From: Campylobacter sp.
Lineage (GTDB): Bacteria > Campylobacterota > Campylobacteria > Campylobacterales > Campylobacteraceae
Reading direction: 5' to 3'
NCBI RefSeq assembly: GCF_019423325.1
Contig: NZ_JAHZBQ010000003.1
Span: 62,001 to 126,000 of the forward strand
DNA: 64,000 bases
Below the pieces are notes generated by a model. That model was given only the letters and a program-made list of their open reading frames with translations, did no database searches and had not been told where the DNA came from. Below, piece after piece: positions 45,587 to 56,507 of this stretch; position 1 is the first letter of the stretch; the number at the start of each line of letters is the position of its first letter. The translations under genes were made by a program, and so were the position numbers.

Positions 45587-46193
45587 TTTTACTCCTTTGA
45601 TCTCGCGCCGATAAATTTAGCGCTTTTGTGGAATTTATCGGCGCGCCCTCTTATACGCCGCGCTTGGATGGAATTTATCAAAATAAATTCTAGCTGTCGC
45701 TTGCGCTATAACGATTTTACGCGGCGCGCAGTAAAATTTAATCAAATTTTATAAAGCCGCGGCGGATAAAATTTCATAGCGGGCGCCGTCGGGATAAAAT
45801 TTTGTAGCCGAGCCGCGGACGTGACTGCAATGGTCGGCGGACGGCAAAAATTTAAACCGCTCGCGAAATGTTAAATTTGAAAGATGAAATTTTAGCCTAA
45901 CGGCAAGCGGCAGAATTCTACGACCGAGCAGTGAGCGTTAGAGCTTAAAGCGGCGCAAAATGGGCGCGCAACAGCGAATGTATCAGCTCGGACGGCAAGC
46001 GATAGAGTTTAAAACGCCGTGCAGTCATAAAATTTAAATCGCCTCTTAAGATCGTGAAATTTAAAGATGAAATTTCATACCGAACGGCGAGCCGCTAAAT
46101 TTAAAGCGCCCGAGCGATCGTCAAAATTTAAAAGCAAATTTTACGACAGCGCGGCAAAAGATGAAATTTGGACCATCTGCGTAAGTATAAAAT
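45587..46193. other. Intergenic region with imperfect internal repeats
   Basis: About 600 nt without a supported gene. A phrase of the form AAATTTRAAGATGAAATTTYA...CGRCRAGCSGC recurs at about 45877-45912 and 46055-46095 with intervening similar phrases (ACGGCAAGCG at 45900 and 45993). It is the same AAATTT-word class as elsewhere. Confidence 0.45.
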
Positions 46194-47990
46194 TTAATCG
46201 ATCTTCAGCACGCTCAAAAACGCCTCGCTCGGCAGATTTACCTTGCCGATCGCCTTCATGCGCTTTTTGCCCTCTTTTTGCTTCTCGAGCAGCTTGCGCT
46301 TGCGCGTGATGTCGCCGCCGTAGCACTTGGCGGTCACGTTTTTGCCCATGGCGCGGACATTTTCGCGAGCGATGATCTTGTTGCCGATGCTTGCTTGGAT
46401 CGCGACCTCAAAAAGCTGCCGCGGCACGATCTCCTTCATCGCTTTGACGAGGTCGCGCCCCTTGGATTCGGCCTTTGAGGCGGGCACGATGATCGAGAGC
46501 GCATCGACCGCTTCGCCAGCGACGCGGATGTCGAGCTTTACGAGATCGCCGCGCCTGTAATCGATCGGCTCGTAATCAAAGCTCGCATAGCCCTTGGTGC
46601 AGGATTTGAGCTTGTCGTAAAAGTCCATTATGATCTCGTTTGTGGGCACGTCGTATTCGAGTAGGACGCGCTCGGGCGTGATGTAATCCATCTTGGTTTG
46701 GATGCCGCGGCGCAAATTTAAAAGGCTGATGAGATTGCCCAAAAACTCGCTCGGAGTGATGATGGTCGCCCTGACGTAGGGCTCCTCGATGCGCTCGATG
46801 AAATTTGGCGCCGGAAGCTCGCTGGGGCTGTGTATCCGCACGCACGAGCCGTCCGTGAGATACACGGCGTATGTGACGGTCGGCGCCGTGGCGATGAGAT
46901 CGAGATCAAACTCGCGCTCAAGCCGCTCCTTCACGACCTCCATATGTAGTAGCCCCAAAAACCCGACGCGAAAGCCGAATCCTAGCGCGAGCGACGTCTC
47001 GGGCTCGTAGCTAAGCGAGCTGTCGTTTAGGCTGAGCTTATCCAAAGCGTCGCGCAGATCTTCAAATTTATCGGTCTGCACGGGATATATGCCCGCAAAC
47101 ACGAAGGGCTTAGCCTTCTCAAAGCCGCCCACCGGCGCGGCGGCGCGATTTTTAAAAAGCGTGATCGTATCGCCCACCTGCACGTCGGCGACGTTTTTTA
47201 GCCCCATTACTACGATGCCCACTTCGCCGCTGCTAAGCTCGCGGGTTTTAGCGGGCGCAAGCGGGTTGGGATACATCAGATCAAGTACCTCGTGGCGGTT
47301 CTCGCTACCCATGATATAGACCTCGTCGCCCTTTTTCAGCACGCCGTCGTAGAGCCTCGCGAGCGCGAGCGCGCCTAGGTAGTTATCAAACCAGCTGTCG
47401 TAGATAAGCGCCTTAAGCGGCGCAGCGTCGTCCGTTTTGGGCGCGGGGATGCGAGTGATTATCGCCTCTAAAAGCTCCTTGATGCCCGCGCCCGTTTTGG
47501 CGCTGACCTCGATCGCGCTGCTACAATCAAGCCCGATGACGTGCTCGATCTCCTCTTTTACGCGCTGCGGATCGGCGGCGGGCAGATCGATTTTGTTAAG
47601 TACGGGGATGATTTCGAGATTGTGCTGCAGCGCGATATAGACGTTTGCGATGGTCTGCGCCTGCACGCCCTGGCTCGCATCCACGACGAGGATCGCCCCC
47701 TCGCAGCTAGCCAGCGAGCGCGAGACTTCGTAGCTAAAATCCACGTGGCCAGGGGTGTCGATCAAATTTAAAACGTATTTCTCGCCGCCGAGCTCATACT
47801 CGAGCCGCACGGACTGCGCCTTGATCGTGATACCGCGCTCCTTTTCGATATCCATCGTATCCATGATCTGGCTGCTCATCTGGCGCGCCTCAACGGCGTT
47901 GCACTCGCTAATCAGGCGGTCTGCGAGTGTGGATTTGCCGTGGTCGATATGCGCGATGATGCTGAAATTTCTGATATTTTTTGTTTTCAA
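46194..47990 (-). CDS. lepA: Elongation factor 4 (LepA)
   Basis: The 598-residue translational GTPase back-translocates ribosomes. Seen: G1 [14 protein letters not shown], switch [12 protein letters not shown]3 [13 protein letters not shown]4 NKIDLPAAD, and the LepA-specific C-terminal domain ending [21 protein letters not shown]. The start is a TTG codon (47988-47990), with AGGGAAAG upstream; no in-frame ATG is better placed, and the first residues ([17 protein letters not shown]) match other LepA proteins. Flanked by long intergenic DNA on both sides. Confidence 0.97.
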   Translation of the reverse strand: MKTKNIRNFSIIAHIDHGKSTLADRLISECNAVEARQMSSQIMDTMDIEKERGITIKAQSVRLEYELGGEKYVLNLIDTPGHVDFSYEVSRSLASCEGAILVVDASQGVQAQTIANVYIALQHNLEIIPVLNKIDLPAADPQRVKEEIEHVIGLDCSSAIEVSAKTGAGIKELLEAIITRIPAPKTDDAAPLKALIYDSWFDNYLGALALARLYDGVLKKGDEVYIMGSENRHEVLDLMYPNPLAPAKTRELSSGEVGIVVMGLKNVADVQVGDTITLFKNRAAAPVGGFEKAKPFVFAGIYPVQTDKFEDLRDALDKLSLNDSSLSYEPETSLALGFGFRVGFLGLLHMEVVKERLEREFDLDLIATAPTVTYAVYLTDGSCVRIHSPSELPAPNFIERIEEPYVRATIITPSEFLGNLISLLNLRRGIQTKMDYITPERVLLEYDVPTNEIIMDFYDKLKSCTKGYASFDYEPIDYRRGDLVKLDIRVAGEAVDALSIIVPASKAESKGRDLVKAMKEIVPRQLFEVAIQASIGNKIIARENVRAMGKNVTAKCYGGDITRKRKLLEKQKEGKKRMKAIGKVNLPSEAFLSVLKID

Positions 47991-48690
47991 GTGGCTTTCC
48001 CTGATAAAATTTTAAGCCGCATTGTGCCGAAATTTCATTTAAAAACGGGTAAATGAGGAGGCGAATCCATGAGATGAAATTTTATGCGATAAACTACTAG
48101 ACGGATAGAAAATTACGAAATGAAATTTTAAAGAGCTAGATTTTGCCAGAATTTATTATTGCAAATCAAGCGAAATTTGTTAAATAAAATTTCAAGAAGC
48201 GGAATTCGTAAGCAATTCAAAGCGATAGAATTTTAAAAAATTATTAGCGGTATGCTTTACTACAATGAAATTTAGCGGCAAGGATTAGACTAAATTTTAT
48301 GAGGCAAGATTAATGGCGAGGATTAGACGCTACATTTACGAGCGGAAATTCTGCGACTGCATTAAAGTATAAAATTTCACGCTATAAATTTGCGTTAATC
48401 TTAAGCGATGGCATTGCGCACACCATTTATGATGATAGTTGGCGAGATTTTGCAGAGTAGAATTCGGTACAAAATTTCGCTTTAGGGTTTTTGCTATTTA
48501 AAATTAGCGCATAAAATTCTATGCGCTACGATGTGCAAATATTTGTGAGTAAAATTTTATCGCCAAGTTTCGTAGTAAAATTTCGCAATTTAAAATTTCA
48601 AAAAATTTTATCTCGTGGAATTTACATACAAAAATTTGCAAATGTAGAATTTTAAAAAATCTGTCGTTAAGAAAATCAAAATTCTGCCCA
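47991..48690. other. Long intergenic region upstream of lepA
   Basis: About 700 nt, among the most AT-rich of the window, composed of GAAATTTTAAA, AAAATTTCRCG and AAATTC words. No gene, tRNA or known ncRNA is recognised. The lepA promoter must lie at its left end; no clear box was chosen. Confidence 0.4.
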
Positions 48691-48719
48691 TAAAAAAGGC
48701 TAGCCGGAAGGCTAGCCTT
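48691..48719 (-). terminator. Strong Rho-independent terminator of the giant surface-protein gene
   Basis: A perfect 10-bp stem (AAGGCTAGCC at 48696-48705 with GGCTAGCCTT at 48710-48719, GGAA loop) begins 24 nt after the stop codon on the minus strand and is followed by a run of six U. One of the clearest terminators in the window. Confidence 0.9.
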
Positions 48720-48742
48720 CGTGCTACGAGCTTACGCAGATA

Positions 48743-51700
48743 CTACCAATCGATCTTTTGATTGTAGATATCGCGGGTGTCGCCCGTATCTAGGATTTTA
48801 GTCGAAGTATCGCTAGTACTGTTGTCCGACGAGCTACCGCCGGCGAACGATCCTACGTCATCTTCCGTACCGGACTTGACTTGACCTTCACCGCCCCAGA
48901 CCGTAGGTCTAGACTGCTTTATATGTACACGAAGAGGATTATAATACTGTCGTACGCCTGGATACTTTTTAGAGTAGGCTCCTCCGCCACCTATAGTAAA
49001 CATAGTCTTATCGTTTAAAGCGGGCGTATGGATAAGCCATGGGTTGGTTATAATACGTATCGTAGCATGACCTGCTGCAGTGCCACTGATGGTTATATTC
49101 TCTCGGCCATTTTCTACCACATTGGCCCTGCTGATATCCACATTTACGTCGCCAACCTTAGTAAGACTATCGTAGTCGCTCACAAACTCCTCGTCTATGT
49201 TATTTAAAGTAGCTTTCGTATTTACTACAAACTTCGTAAAGTCAGTTAAGCTATGATCTTGAGCCGCTAACACGGTAAATATATTCGAACTAGGAGCCTC
49301 ATAGGCAAGATTCGCGTTAGGCGCAGGCATATTCGCGCACTTATCAGTTCTACCGCAATAGATCTGCGCGTAAATAGGTATGGATATTGGAACTCCCGTA
49401 GTAGTTTGTTGCACTATAGATCCCAAACTTTTATCGTACGACGTACCATAGACAAATAGGGCGTAAGTACCTACATTATCACTATAATCCGTAACGGTCT
49501 TGCCGGTCGCGTAGGTCTTGCTATTAGCATTGGCTGCAGCTATATAAGCAGTCTTATCTGCAGCGCCGGTCTCACTAACCTTTCTAGTGATAAAAGCATT
49601 GAAATTCTCCTGAGATATCTTTATATCTTTCTCATTATACGACTCAGAAGTAGTATCTGATATAGCATTGTATGAGCTATCGAATTTCGACGGCCAAAAT
49701 TCTCCAAAGGTATTAAGAGCTGTTCCGTCTTGGATATTGAAGTCGCTAGCATAAATGAGTACCGGTCTACTAGGGGTTTTATGCATTCTATCGAAATTAA
49801 AATACACGGTCGAACCAGGAGTTTGCCCCTCTCTAAATCCTTGCGCCAAAATTCTAAATAAATTCGACTTAGAGTCATAATTAATTCCCGTACCGCCCTT
49901 CGGTCTATTTATAAGCCCGGCTCTTAGTGAAGCATCGGAGTAGTAATTAAGAGCTATTCTAAGCGGTAGATACATGCCATAACCCGCATCACTGCTAGAA
50001 GCAGCTTCCTCCCAGTCTCGGTTTACGCCACTGGCGCCTAGAGTTCTTACATTATACCTATAGCATCTGCTGTCATATCCCCTAGAGTCTTCACATTGGT
50101 CAAAAACATATTCTGTACCGGCAGGAATCTTGTAGATAACGGTAGATCTATCGGGATACGGCACGTAATCGACGTCTTTTTCAGTCTTGTACTTGTAACC
50201 GGCGCCGCAACGCCCATCATCCATATTTTTAGCGCAATCAAATCCGAAATCTAGCGCGAAGTCAAGGTCGCTTGCAAATCCGCACACGGCTTGAAGTTTC
50301 TCCTTACCTTTGTCGCCAATTTCCATTTTATATCCGTCATAAAGCGTAGCAATGACATCTTTATAAACCTTGTCGGATAGATATGCTACGGCATTAACCT
50401 TAAGCATAGCCAGTTGGCTTAGCTGATTAGTTACCGCTAGATTCTGGCTAGAATTTTCGTCAGCATATACTACGACATCGTTTTCGATGTCCGGTGCGTT
50501 GAAATATGTATACGCAGATATTCCACCCGAGATATTATTATCACCTACGCCGATTGTCACACCGTTATCTAGGCTTACTAGTGATACTCTGATACGATCC
50601 GGTCGGTATCGCAATACTAAATTAGTATTAGTAGCTGAAATTTTAGGATCACTGCTTTCGGCGATACTCTTATTTTTCATTCCGACGTCGCAACCTACCA
50701 TGCCTTTATTATTAGGCACGTTGCTAGAAGAGTTAATTACACATTTAGCGCTCTTCCACTTCGTAGAATATGTCTGATCTGCGTAAGCATCGGTCCATGA
50801 GTTATCATACACATTGACTAAAACATCACCTACATTATAATAATTAAAGTAATGCTTAGCAATTTTAGGCTCTGTAGTAGTATATGCCATCTCGGTATAT
50901 AAAACACCATTAACTTTATCTTTTTGTTCAGGACTCATTCTAGACTGAGTTAATAGATACGAACCTTCCGCATTACCTTTTGACTTATATGTAGCCACTG
51001 CATCCGTCACACTTACATTTCTTGCATTAAAATCAGCCCACAAACTAATGGCATTTTTATCCCAGATTCTTCTGTATGTTTCGTCAAAATTTATCTCACC
51101 AGACGTCGTTTTGCACTGCGTATTGCCTTTACCAAAAGTATTCTTTTTAATATCAGCATCACTAATGCCTTTTTTAACGGAATATGATCCGGTTTTGCTA
51201 TCATATTCTATGCCGTTATATTCTGTCTGGGTACCACCATAGCAACCGTCTAATTTATGGCCGGTTTGTAAGGTGGCGTTGCCTCCAGCTCTTTTTATAT
51301 AATATGACTGAGTAGAGAGCTCGGCTGCGCATTGATTAGATATAAATGGACGCAAATAGGTCTGGATGCCGCGAACTTTAGTTGAAATATCTTGAGCGCT
51401 ATCGGCATCGGAGTATTTGTAGCTATCGCGTATATGATATCTTTCATTTCCTAAATCGCCACCTATTACGGCATTATAGTTAGGTACGCCGTTACCCTTA
51501 TAACTTCTAGCCGAAATTACCTTAGCCAAGATATCCGCATTCTCAGTATAATCACCACCTACGCGCAAGTCTTTAGGATGGCTTACAACGCTTGCATCAC
51601 TACTTCCCTTCTTAGTTATATCACCATCAGCGCTAGTATCTACTAACTTGCCGTATTTCGTTAACTTAGCAGTATCTACATTAAAATATGCTGGGCGAAT

Positions 51701-54700
51701 TACAAAGTTATCACTACCGCAAACGTGGAATGAACCGTCACTGGACATCGCAATACCAAATGTTTCGGATGCCTTGCTCATAGCATTTGCAAGCTTTGCT
51801 AGCTCTTTTTTTATCAGCTCTTCTTTTTCAGCTTTTTCCGCATCACTTAAAGGCTTGCACCATCCATATGTATCACCCGTATAGCACACTCCGTATTTCT
51901 CACGAAGTTCCATCTTTTTAAGCGCTAAATAATACTTAACCGGATCGTCTTCGTCCACGGCATAGTCGTTTTTAGTAGTTTTATTCGCCTGCCCGTCCGG
52001 ACGATAGCTAAGCATAAAGGTTACGCCTCGATATGCATCTCCTATCTCTATATTTTCTAGATCTAAAATGGATTTATCCCTGAAATCAAGCTCATGATCC
52101 AAAGCATAGTTTGATACGGTGCCACCTTTCTGCTTTAATCTGAACGGAATTTTTAAATTATCGGTTATCGCTCGGCACGAATATGCGGTACTAGTTCCAT
52201 TTCTATCCGCTTTAGCTGCAGTCATCGCAGCATTTTTTGCCCTTACGACAGATAGATAGAGCTTTCCATCCAAATTAAATTTTTCTAGTTGTTTCTTGCC
52301 ACCTACATACTTAAGTTTACCAGTAGCAGGGTCTTTAACGAAAATGTCGGTTCTAGACGCAGCTTCGGCAGTATATTGCTCGCATTCACCTGCAGAGTTA
52401 TATTTCTTGCAAAAATGACTTTCGTAGTCCGGTCTGAATATCAATTTACCGTCAAAAGGCATTTCGGATACTTGAGTATAAAGCCTATCGTCATCGTCGC
52501 TATTTTTAAAATTCTTATTTACGACCTGCAAGCCTTCCAAAGGCTGGATATTGACGCTATCAGATAGTAATTTATCATCGCATATCTCTAGCTCAGAAGC
52601 GCCTTCCAAACTAATCTCTACTGGAGTTCCAGTACCTACATCCAAGCTAATCTTATAGCTTAGTAGCATCTCAGGAGCTTGTAAAATTTTTGCACCGGTA
52701 TTAACGGTGGCGTTAAATTCTGCATAAACAGCCTTTTTCGGCTCCATCCTACCGCCTACAGGCTTAGGATCTTCATTAGGCTTCTTAGAAGGGATCAACT
52801 TACCTGCGCCTTCACCTATATAAACTTTCAAAAGACCATTTTCTAAAGTAGTGAATTGCTTATCCTTATATATTGCATCAGTAACATTTGGAGCTTTACC
52901 ATCCGTAATAACATCTTTCATAGTTTGATATGCGCCCAATTGTCCATCGCGCAAATAAACTAAATTTTGACTAGCTTTCATAGGTATAGCGTTTATTTTG
53001 GTAGTAACGCCACTATATTCGCTATCGTCAAGACGGTTGTTGATAGTAGCACTATTTGGAGTATAAGTGGCGCCTGCTCTATTGAAATTTACGCTTACTA
53101 TAGAGCCTACCGCATCTTCGCTATTACCTCCATTATATCTATTTTCAAATCTTATTCTGTAATAGATATTTTCACCAGCTACGACGCCGTTTTTTATCTG
53201 CTCAGGAGGTTCACGTAGTTTTTTTACATCCTCTTCGCTTCTTCGGTTACCATCATTATCAAAGAATTTAACCCAGTTAGAGGCGTTATAGACTTCATAC
53301 TGATAGCACATATTAGGCACATACATATCTACAGATACGGCTAGCATACTGATGAAGTTTTGATCCGCAGATTCTTTGCCATTTTGCTCTTTAACGGAAG
53401 CGCCTCCTAATTGAACATCTAAACTGGATTGTTTATTTCCCATCTTTGAGCTTATGTCAAATTCATCTAGGTCCATACCCCATCTATAATAAGTTCCTTT
53501 AGGATAGGTAAGTTTATAGTTGCCATCGCTATCTAGCTCCAAAATGGAAGTCGAGCCATCATATATATTTGCAAAGCCATTACCCAAATTAGCATTTACT
53601 ACACTTCCGCTTAGAGTATCCATCGTATTTTTATTCTTATTTTCTACCTTGAAATACTCTTGCTCTCGCATCTCTCTTTCGCCTGCAAAGCCCAGGAACC
53701 CTAATTTTGCATTTACTTTACCTTGCCTTGGCGTATAAAAGCCGCTTAATTTTAAATTTACATTGATAGGCGAGTAACCAGGAGCCGGGGTAGACCATGG
53801 CGTAATAGTAACAAAATCGCCATAGATAGTTACATTTTTAGGCTTAAAATACGTATCTCGAATTTTTTTAGCTTCAGCGACACTCGCTACTCTGCCTATT
53901 ACCTTATCAGAATTTTGAAGATCTTCCATTAGCTTCCTACGAGATGGTAATGTTTTATCATACACTATCACGACGCCCCATCCGCCATAAGCACCTACTC
54001 TTGCCGTCTCAAAACCGCCATTTAAAAATGAAGCTCCGTAAGCATCCCAGCCGGCGCTAGTTTTAATATTACCCACGGTAAAATCTATACTATCGGAATA
54101 ATCCTTGAAATTTGCTCTTACGATGTTGGTTATATCTTTAGAGCAACCATATTGAAGGCGCATTTCGTTTAAAGGGTCAGTCCATTCATATCTCCAGAAT
54201 AGATAGCTCTCTGTACCCGGAATCGGACCGCGATTTTCCCACCTCTTATAAACCTTGCCATTATAAGTAAAACTCTTAGGTATATTATTATCGGTTTCGC
54301 TACGATAATACCAACCGTACTTACGCAGATAATTAACCGCTAATCTTTTTTTTGCCATAACTTGCCCTTGGGCATTAGTTTTACAACCATGAGGTCCACT
54401 ACCACGCTCACATTCTTTATAAACGCCTGCCTCTTTTGCGTCATATTGCCCGCCGTCTCTAGTATTTGCATTATAATTCCATGCAGCGTATCCGTCACAT
54501 CTATCTCGTTCTATTTCCTCTATATTGGTTGCTTCAGAGCTTTTCGAACTTCTCATTCTAAACTGAACTTTATGATAATCCTTCGTAGCTTTAAAACCAT
54601 CCAGTGCCTCGATATTAAATATATTTCCTTGCCAATAAAGCCTAGCATATACGATATCATCTGCAGTAACGCCTTTTGGTAACTTTAAAGTAGATGTAGA

Positions 54701-55144
54701 GCTATTTAAAGTAAAACCACCATCGTTGATATATGTACCCTTCGAGTCAAACATATAATGGGTGCCTTTATTAGGCCAACTAGAGGTTATAACCGATCCG
54801 CTAGTTACAGCATAATCACCGAATACGTAAGAGCCCGCACCACCAAATCTTACAGCAGGCTTTTGATCTCGCATATCCTCAGGAAATTTTTTGATATTGC
54901 TGAAATTATACACGCCAAAAAAACAATCAGAATCACCACATCCAGCGCTTTTAGAGTCTTTCATATTTTTTCTGAAAATCCAGCCTTGTCTCCAGTCTGC
55001 TCCGCCGTCAGTACGATATTCGTTACCCAACTGAGTCGCAGGTACGATTTTTACATTTGATCTGTCATCATCCGCAAATGCACCCGTTGAGAAACAAAAC
55101 AACAGCGCCAAAAGAGGCGCGAAGCTAAAACTCTTAACTTTCAT
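48743..55144 (-). CDS. Giant secreted surface protein, candidate pilus-tip (MshQ/PilY1-position) adhesin
   Basis: The 2133-residue protein has a signal peptide (MKVKSFSFAPLLALLFCFSTGAFA, about residue 24). The N-terminal third follows a pattern I associate with large secreted DUF11-type surface proteins: ARLYWQG (167-173), ITNIVR ... FTVGNIKTSAGWDAYGA, GGWGVVIVYDK (387-397), then LSGFYTPRQGKVNAKLGFLGFAGEREM. A DUF11-like repeat is suggested at about 650-720 (VVAGENIYYRIRFENRYNGGN). There are many Cys pairs, so disulfides are likely. The tail (ATIRIITNPWLI ... RVHIKQSRPTVWGGEGQVKSGT ... YNQKIDW) resembles the end of MshQ-type proteins, a tentative match. The ribosome site is GGAGGG. It lies downstream of three pilin-like genes and hpf, with its own promoter and terminator. 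Function is inferred. Confidence 0.8.
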   Translation of the reverse strand: MKVKSFSFAPLLALLFCFSTGAFADDDRSNVKIVPATQLGNEYRTDGGADWRQGWIFRKNMKDSKSAGCGDSDCFFGVYNFSNIKKFPEDMRDQKPAVRFGGAGSYVFGDYAVTSGSVITSSWPNKGTHYMFDSKGTYINDGGFTLNSSTSTLKLPKGVTADDIVYARLYWQGNIFNIEALDGFKATKDYHKVQFRMRSSKSSEATNIEEIERDRCDGYAAWNYNANTRDGGQYDAKEAGVYKECERGSGPHGCKTNAQGQVMAKKRLAVNYLRKYGWYYRSETDNNIPKSFTYNGKVYKRWENRGPIPGTESYLFWRYEWTDPLNEMRLQYGCSKDITNIVRANFKDYSDSIDFTVGNIKTSAGWDAYGASFLNGGFETARVGAYGGWGVVIVYDKTLPSRRKLMEDLQNSDKVIGRVASVAEAKKIRDTYFKPKNVTIYGDFVTITPWSTPAPGYSPINVNLKLSGFYTPRQGKVNAKLGFLGFAGEREMREQEYFKVENKNKNTMDTLSGSVVNANLGNGFANIYDGSTSILELDSDGNYKLTYPKGTYYRWGMDLDEFDISSKMGNKQSSLDVQLGGASVKEQNGKESADQNFISMLAVSVDMYVPNMCYQYEVYNASNWVKFFDNDGNRRSEEDVKKLREPPEQIKNGVVAGENIYYRIRFENRYNGGNSEDAVGSIVSVNFNRAGATYTPNSATINNRLDDSEYSGVTTKINAIPMKASQNLVYLRDGQLGAYQTMKDVITDGKAPNVTDAIYKDKQFTTLENGLLKVYIGEGAGKLIPSKKPNEDPKPVGGRMEPKKAVYAEFNATVNTGAKILQAPEMLLSYKISLDVGTGTPVEISLEGASELEICDDKLLSDSVNIQPLEGLQVVNKNFKNSDDDDRLYTQVSEMPFDGKLIFRPDYESHFCKKYNSAGECEQYTAEAASRTDIFVKDPATGKLKYVGGKKQLEKFNLDGKLYLSVVRAKNAAMTAAKADRNGTSTAYSCRAITDNLKIPFRLKQKGGTVSNYALDHELDFRDKSILDLENIEIGDAYRGVTFMLSYRPDGQANKTTKNDYAVDEDDPVKYYLALKKMELREKYGVCYTGDTYGWCKPLSDAEKAEKEELIKKELAKLANAMSKASETFGIAMSSDGSFHVCGSDNFVIRPAYFNVDTAKLTKYGKLVDTSADGDITKKGSSDASVVSHPKDLRVGGDYTENADILAKVISARSYKGNGVPNYNAVIGGDLGNERYHIRDSYKYSDADSAQDISTKVRGIQTYLRPFISNQCAAELSTQSYYIKRAGGNATLQTGHKLDGCYGGTQTEYNGIEYDSKTGSYSVKKGISDADIKKNTFGKGNTQCKTTSGEINFDETYRRIWDKNAISLWADFNARNVSVTDAVATYKSKGNAEGSYLLTQSRMSPEQKDKVNGVLYTEMAYTTTEPKIAKHYFNYYNVGDVLVNVYDNSWTDAYADQTYSTKWKSAKCVINSSSNVPNNKGMVGCDVGMKNKSIAESSDPKISATNTNLVLRYRPDRIRVSLVSLDNGVTIGVGDNNISGGISAYTYFNAPDIENDVVVYADENSSQNLAVTNQLSQLAMLKVNAVAYLSDKVYKDVIATLYDGYKMEIGDKGKEKLQAVCGFASDLDFALDFGFDCAKNMDDGRCGAGYKYKTEKDVDYVPYPDRSTVIYKIPAGTEYVFDQCEDSRGYDSRCYRYNVRTLGASGVNRDWEEAASSSDAGYGMYLPLRIALNYYSDASLRAGLINRPKGGTGINYDSKSNLFRILAQGFREGQTPGSTVYFNFDRMHKTPSRPVLIYASDFNIQDGTALNTFGEFWPSKFDSSYNAISDTTSESYNEKDIKISQENFNAFITRKVSETGAADKTAYIAAANANSKTYATGKTVTDYSDNVGTYALFVYGTSYDKSLGSIVQQTTTGVPISIPIYAQIYCGRTDKCANMPAPNANLAYEAPSSNIFTVLAAQDHSLTDFTKFVVNTKATLNNIDEEFVSDYDSLTKVGDVNVDISRANVVENGRENITISGTAAGHATIRIITNPWLIHTPALNDKTMFTIGGGGAYSKKYPGVRQYYNPLRVHIKQSRPTVWGGEGQVKSGTEDDVGSFAGGSSSDNSTSDTSTKILDTGDTRDIYNQKIDW

Positions 55145-55183
55145 GATACTACCCTCCGGTCAATAACATAATTTTTGACTACT

Positions 55184-55189
55184 ATTTTA
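55184..55189 (-). promoter_or_regulatory. -10-like box of the giant surface-protein gene
   Basis: TGTAAAAT on the minus strand, 40 nt before the ATG, in a T/A-rich leader followed by CCGGAGGG as ribosome site. With the hpf terminator upstream, this suggests independent transcription. Confidence 0.45.
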
Positions 55190-55345
55190 CATTTTTTTTG
55201 CTTAAATTTAATACGGATATGGAGCAAATATAAATAAATTTTAAAGAATTTCTAAAAGAAAGATTTTATAAAATGCGGTTTTATTTATGTTGGGCTACAT
55301 TAAAAAAAATATAATAACAAATAAACAACGACTCCCAAACAACAA

Positions 55346-55368
55346 AAGGCGCGAGAATTCCGCGCCTT
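55346..55368 (-). terminator. Terminator downstream of hpf
   Basis: An 8-bp perfect GC-rich stem (AAGGCGCG at 55346-55353 with CGCGCCTT at 55361-55368, 7-nt loop) followed on the minus strand by TTTTGTTG. It ends the pilin-hpf transcription unit. Confidence 0.75.
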
Positions 55369-55421
55369 AAAAATTCTAAAATTCTAAAATTCTAAAATTC
55401 TAAAATTCTAAAATTCTAAAA
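55369..55421 (-). repeat. Perfect 8-nt tandem repeat overlapping the hpf stop codon
   Basis: Six head-to-tail copies of ATTCTAAA (plus strand, units starting at 55373, 55381, 55389, 55397, 55405 and 55413). The last unit contains the hpf stop (TAG, minus strand, 55416-55418), so the array sits between the stop and the terminator stem. The unit is the same AAATTC word that dominates intergenic DNA. Confidence 0.9.
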
Positions 55422-55958
55422 TAAGCCGAATTTACCATCTTTACGCTTGTAAAGCACACGCATTTTGGCATCCATATCATTAAAAACCAAAAACTGATCG
55501 GTGCTTTCTTTCAGCTTATTTAGCGCTTCATCAATCTCTAGCGGTTTATAAAGCTCTAGCTCGGTAGGGACGATCTCATCGACCTCATCGTTTAAATTTG
55601 GCTTATTGGTACCGACCGCATTATCTACGGCGTTTTGTTTCATCTCGTCGCGATTTTTGTGAGAATTTACCTTATCGTGGTATCTGCGAAGCACTTTTGA
55701 GGCGCGCTCGACGATGAGATCGACGGCGGCATAGAGATCTTTATCTTTTTGGCGCACGACTATAGTGTCTTGATGCGCTAAATTTAGTGAGAAATCCACC
55801 ACGAAGCCCTTTCTGCCTTGCTTCTCGTCGGCAGAAATTACACAACGCCCCGAGATGATGTCGAGATTATATTTTTCTAGCGTCTCAAATGCGTTTTCGA
55901 CATAATTTTTAATAGCTTCTGTTAGCTCAAACTGCTTACCTACGATATTTAAATTCAT
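55416..55958 (-). CDS. hpf: Ribosome hibernation promoting factor, long form
   Basis: The 180-residue protein has the N-terminal HPF/RaiA domain (MNLNIVGKQFELTEAIKNYVENAFETLEKY ... DKDLYAAVDLIVERASKVLRRYHDK) and a C-terminal dimerisation domain (PLEIDEALNKLKESTDQFLVFNDMDAKMRVLYKRKDGKFGLF), so it is the long form that can build 100S ribosome dimers. It lies 15 nt after the MshP/PilX-like gene and is closed by a terminator, which puts it in the pilin transcription unit, an uncommon partner for hpf. AAAGGAGAGACG precedes the ATG. Confidence 0.96.
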   Translation of the reverse strand: MNLNIVGKQFELTEAIKNYVENAFETLEKYNLDIISGRCVISADEKQGRKGFVVDFSLNLAHQDTIVVRQKDKDLYAAVDLIVERASKVLRRYHDKVNSHKNRDEMKQNAVDNAVGTNKPNLNDEVDEIVPTELELYKPLEIDEALNKLKESTDQFLVFNDMDAKMRVLYKRKDGKFGLF

Positions 55959-55973
55959 CGTCTCTCCTTTGCA

Positions 55974-56507
55974 TTATGGTTTTTGAATAGTACGCCTATG
56001 ATATGTGATCTGTGGCCTTCCCATAACCGCTACATTAGATTTTACTACCACATCTACAAGCGCAGCATGGCTTAAAATTCTGCCCACACTACCGTTCGCA
56101 AGACTTTCTGACGAGCCTTGCCCAAAATTACTATAAGCGACGGTATGATTGCCGGGCGCACCTAGCTGTCTATCGAAATATCCGAATGTCACGGTGATAT
56201 CAAACATCTTTTGAGCTGGATCATTTGACGGATACTCAAGCGTAATCGTATTTAATGTAGGATTAGTCGCAGCCGTAGAGCCCTTTTCCTTAAGCTCGGT
56301 AGTTAGATACTCATGCTTTTGCATAGCAAGGACGGCTAACTCCGTAGCGCTCTGAGCTAGCAGTAGCGCCTGCTCTCTGCCTTGGATATTATTGACATCG
56401 CGAGCCGTCATAGACGCGATAGATAGTGCCGTAATCGCCGTAGTCGCTACAATGATGATAAAAAATATGGCTGCTACTAGAGCAAAGCCTTTTTGCATAG
56501 TTTTCAT
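55974..56507 (-). CDS. MshP/PilX-like minor pilin
   Basis: The 177-residue protein has a class III prepilin-like N-terminus: short charged leader MKTMQKG, then FALVAAIFFIIIVATTAITALSIASM, without the usual Glu at +5, as in MshP and GspK/PilX-type minor pilins. The segment DVNNIQGREQALLLAQSATELAVLAMQ matches the MshP/PilX helix (QxFYAAESG-like region). The rest is a small globular domain. It overlaps the preceding gene in a TAATG arrangement and is followed by hpf. Assignment to MshP is by pattern and order, not by alignment. Confidence 0.75.
   Translation of the reverse strand: MKTMQKGFALVAAIFFIIIVATTAITALSIASMTARDVNNIQGREQALLLAQSATELAVLAMQKHEYLTTELKEKGSTAATNPTLNTITLEYPSNDPAQKMFDITVTFGYFDRQLGAPGNHTVAYSNFGQGSSESLANGSVGRILSHAALVDVVVKSNVAVMGRPQITYHRRTIQKP

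Noticed and set aside
48743..55144. Giant gene as a recent phage or island acquisition
   Set aside because: The gene is more AT-rich in codon use than its neighbours by eye, but there is no integrase, tRNA target, direct repeat or IS element at its borders, so transfer is not supported beyond a hint.
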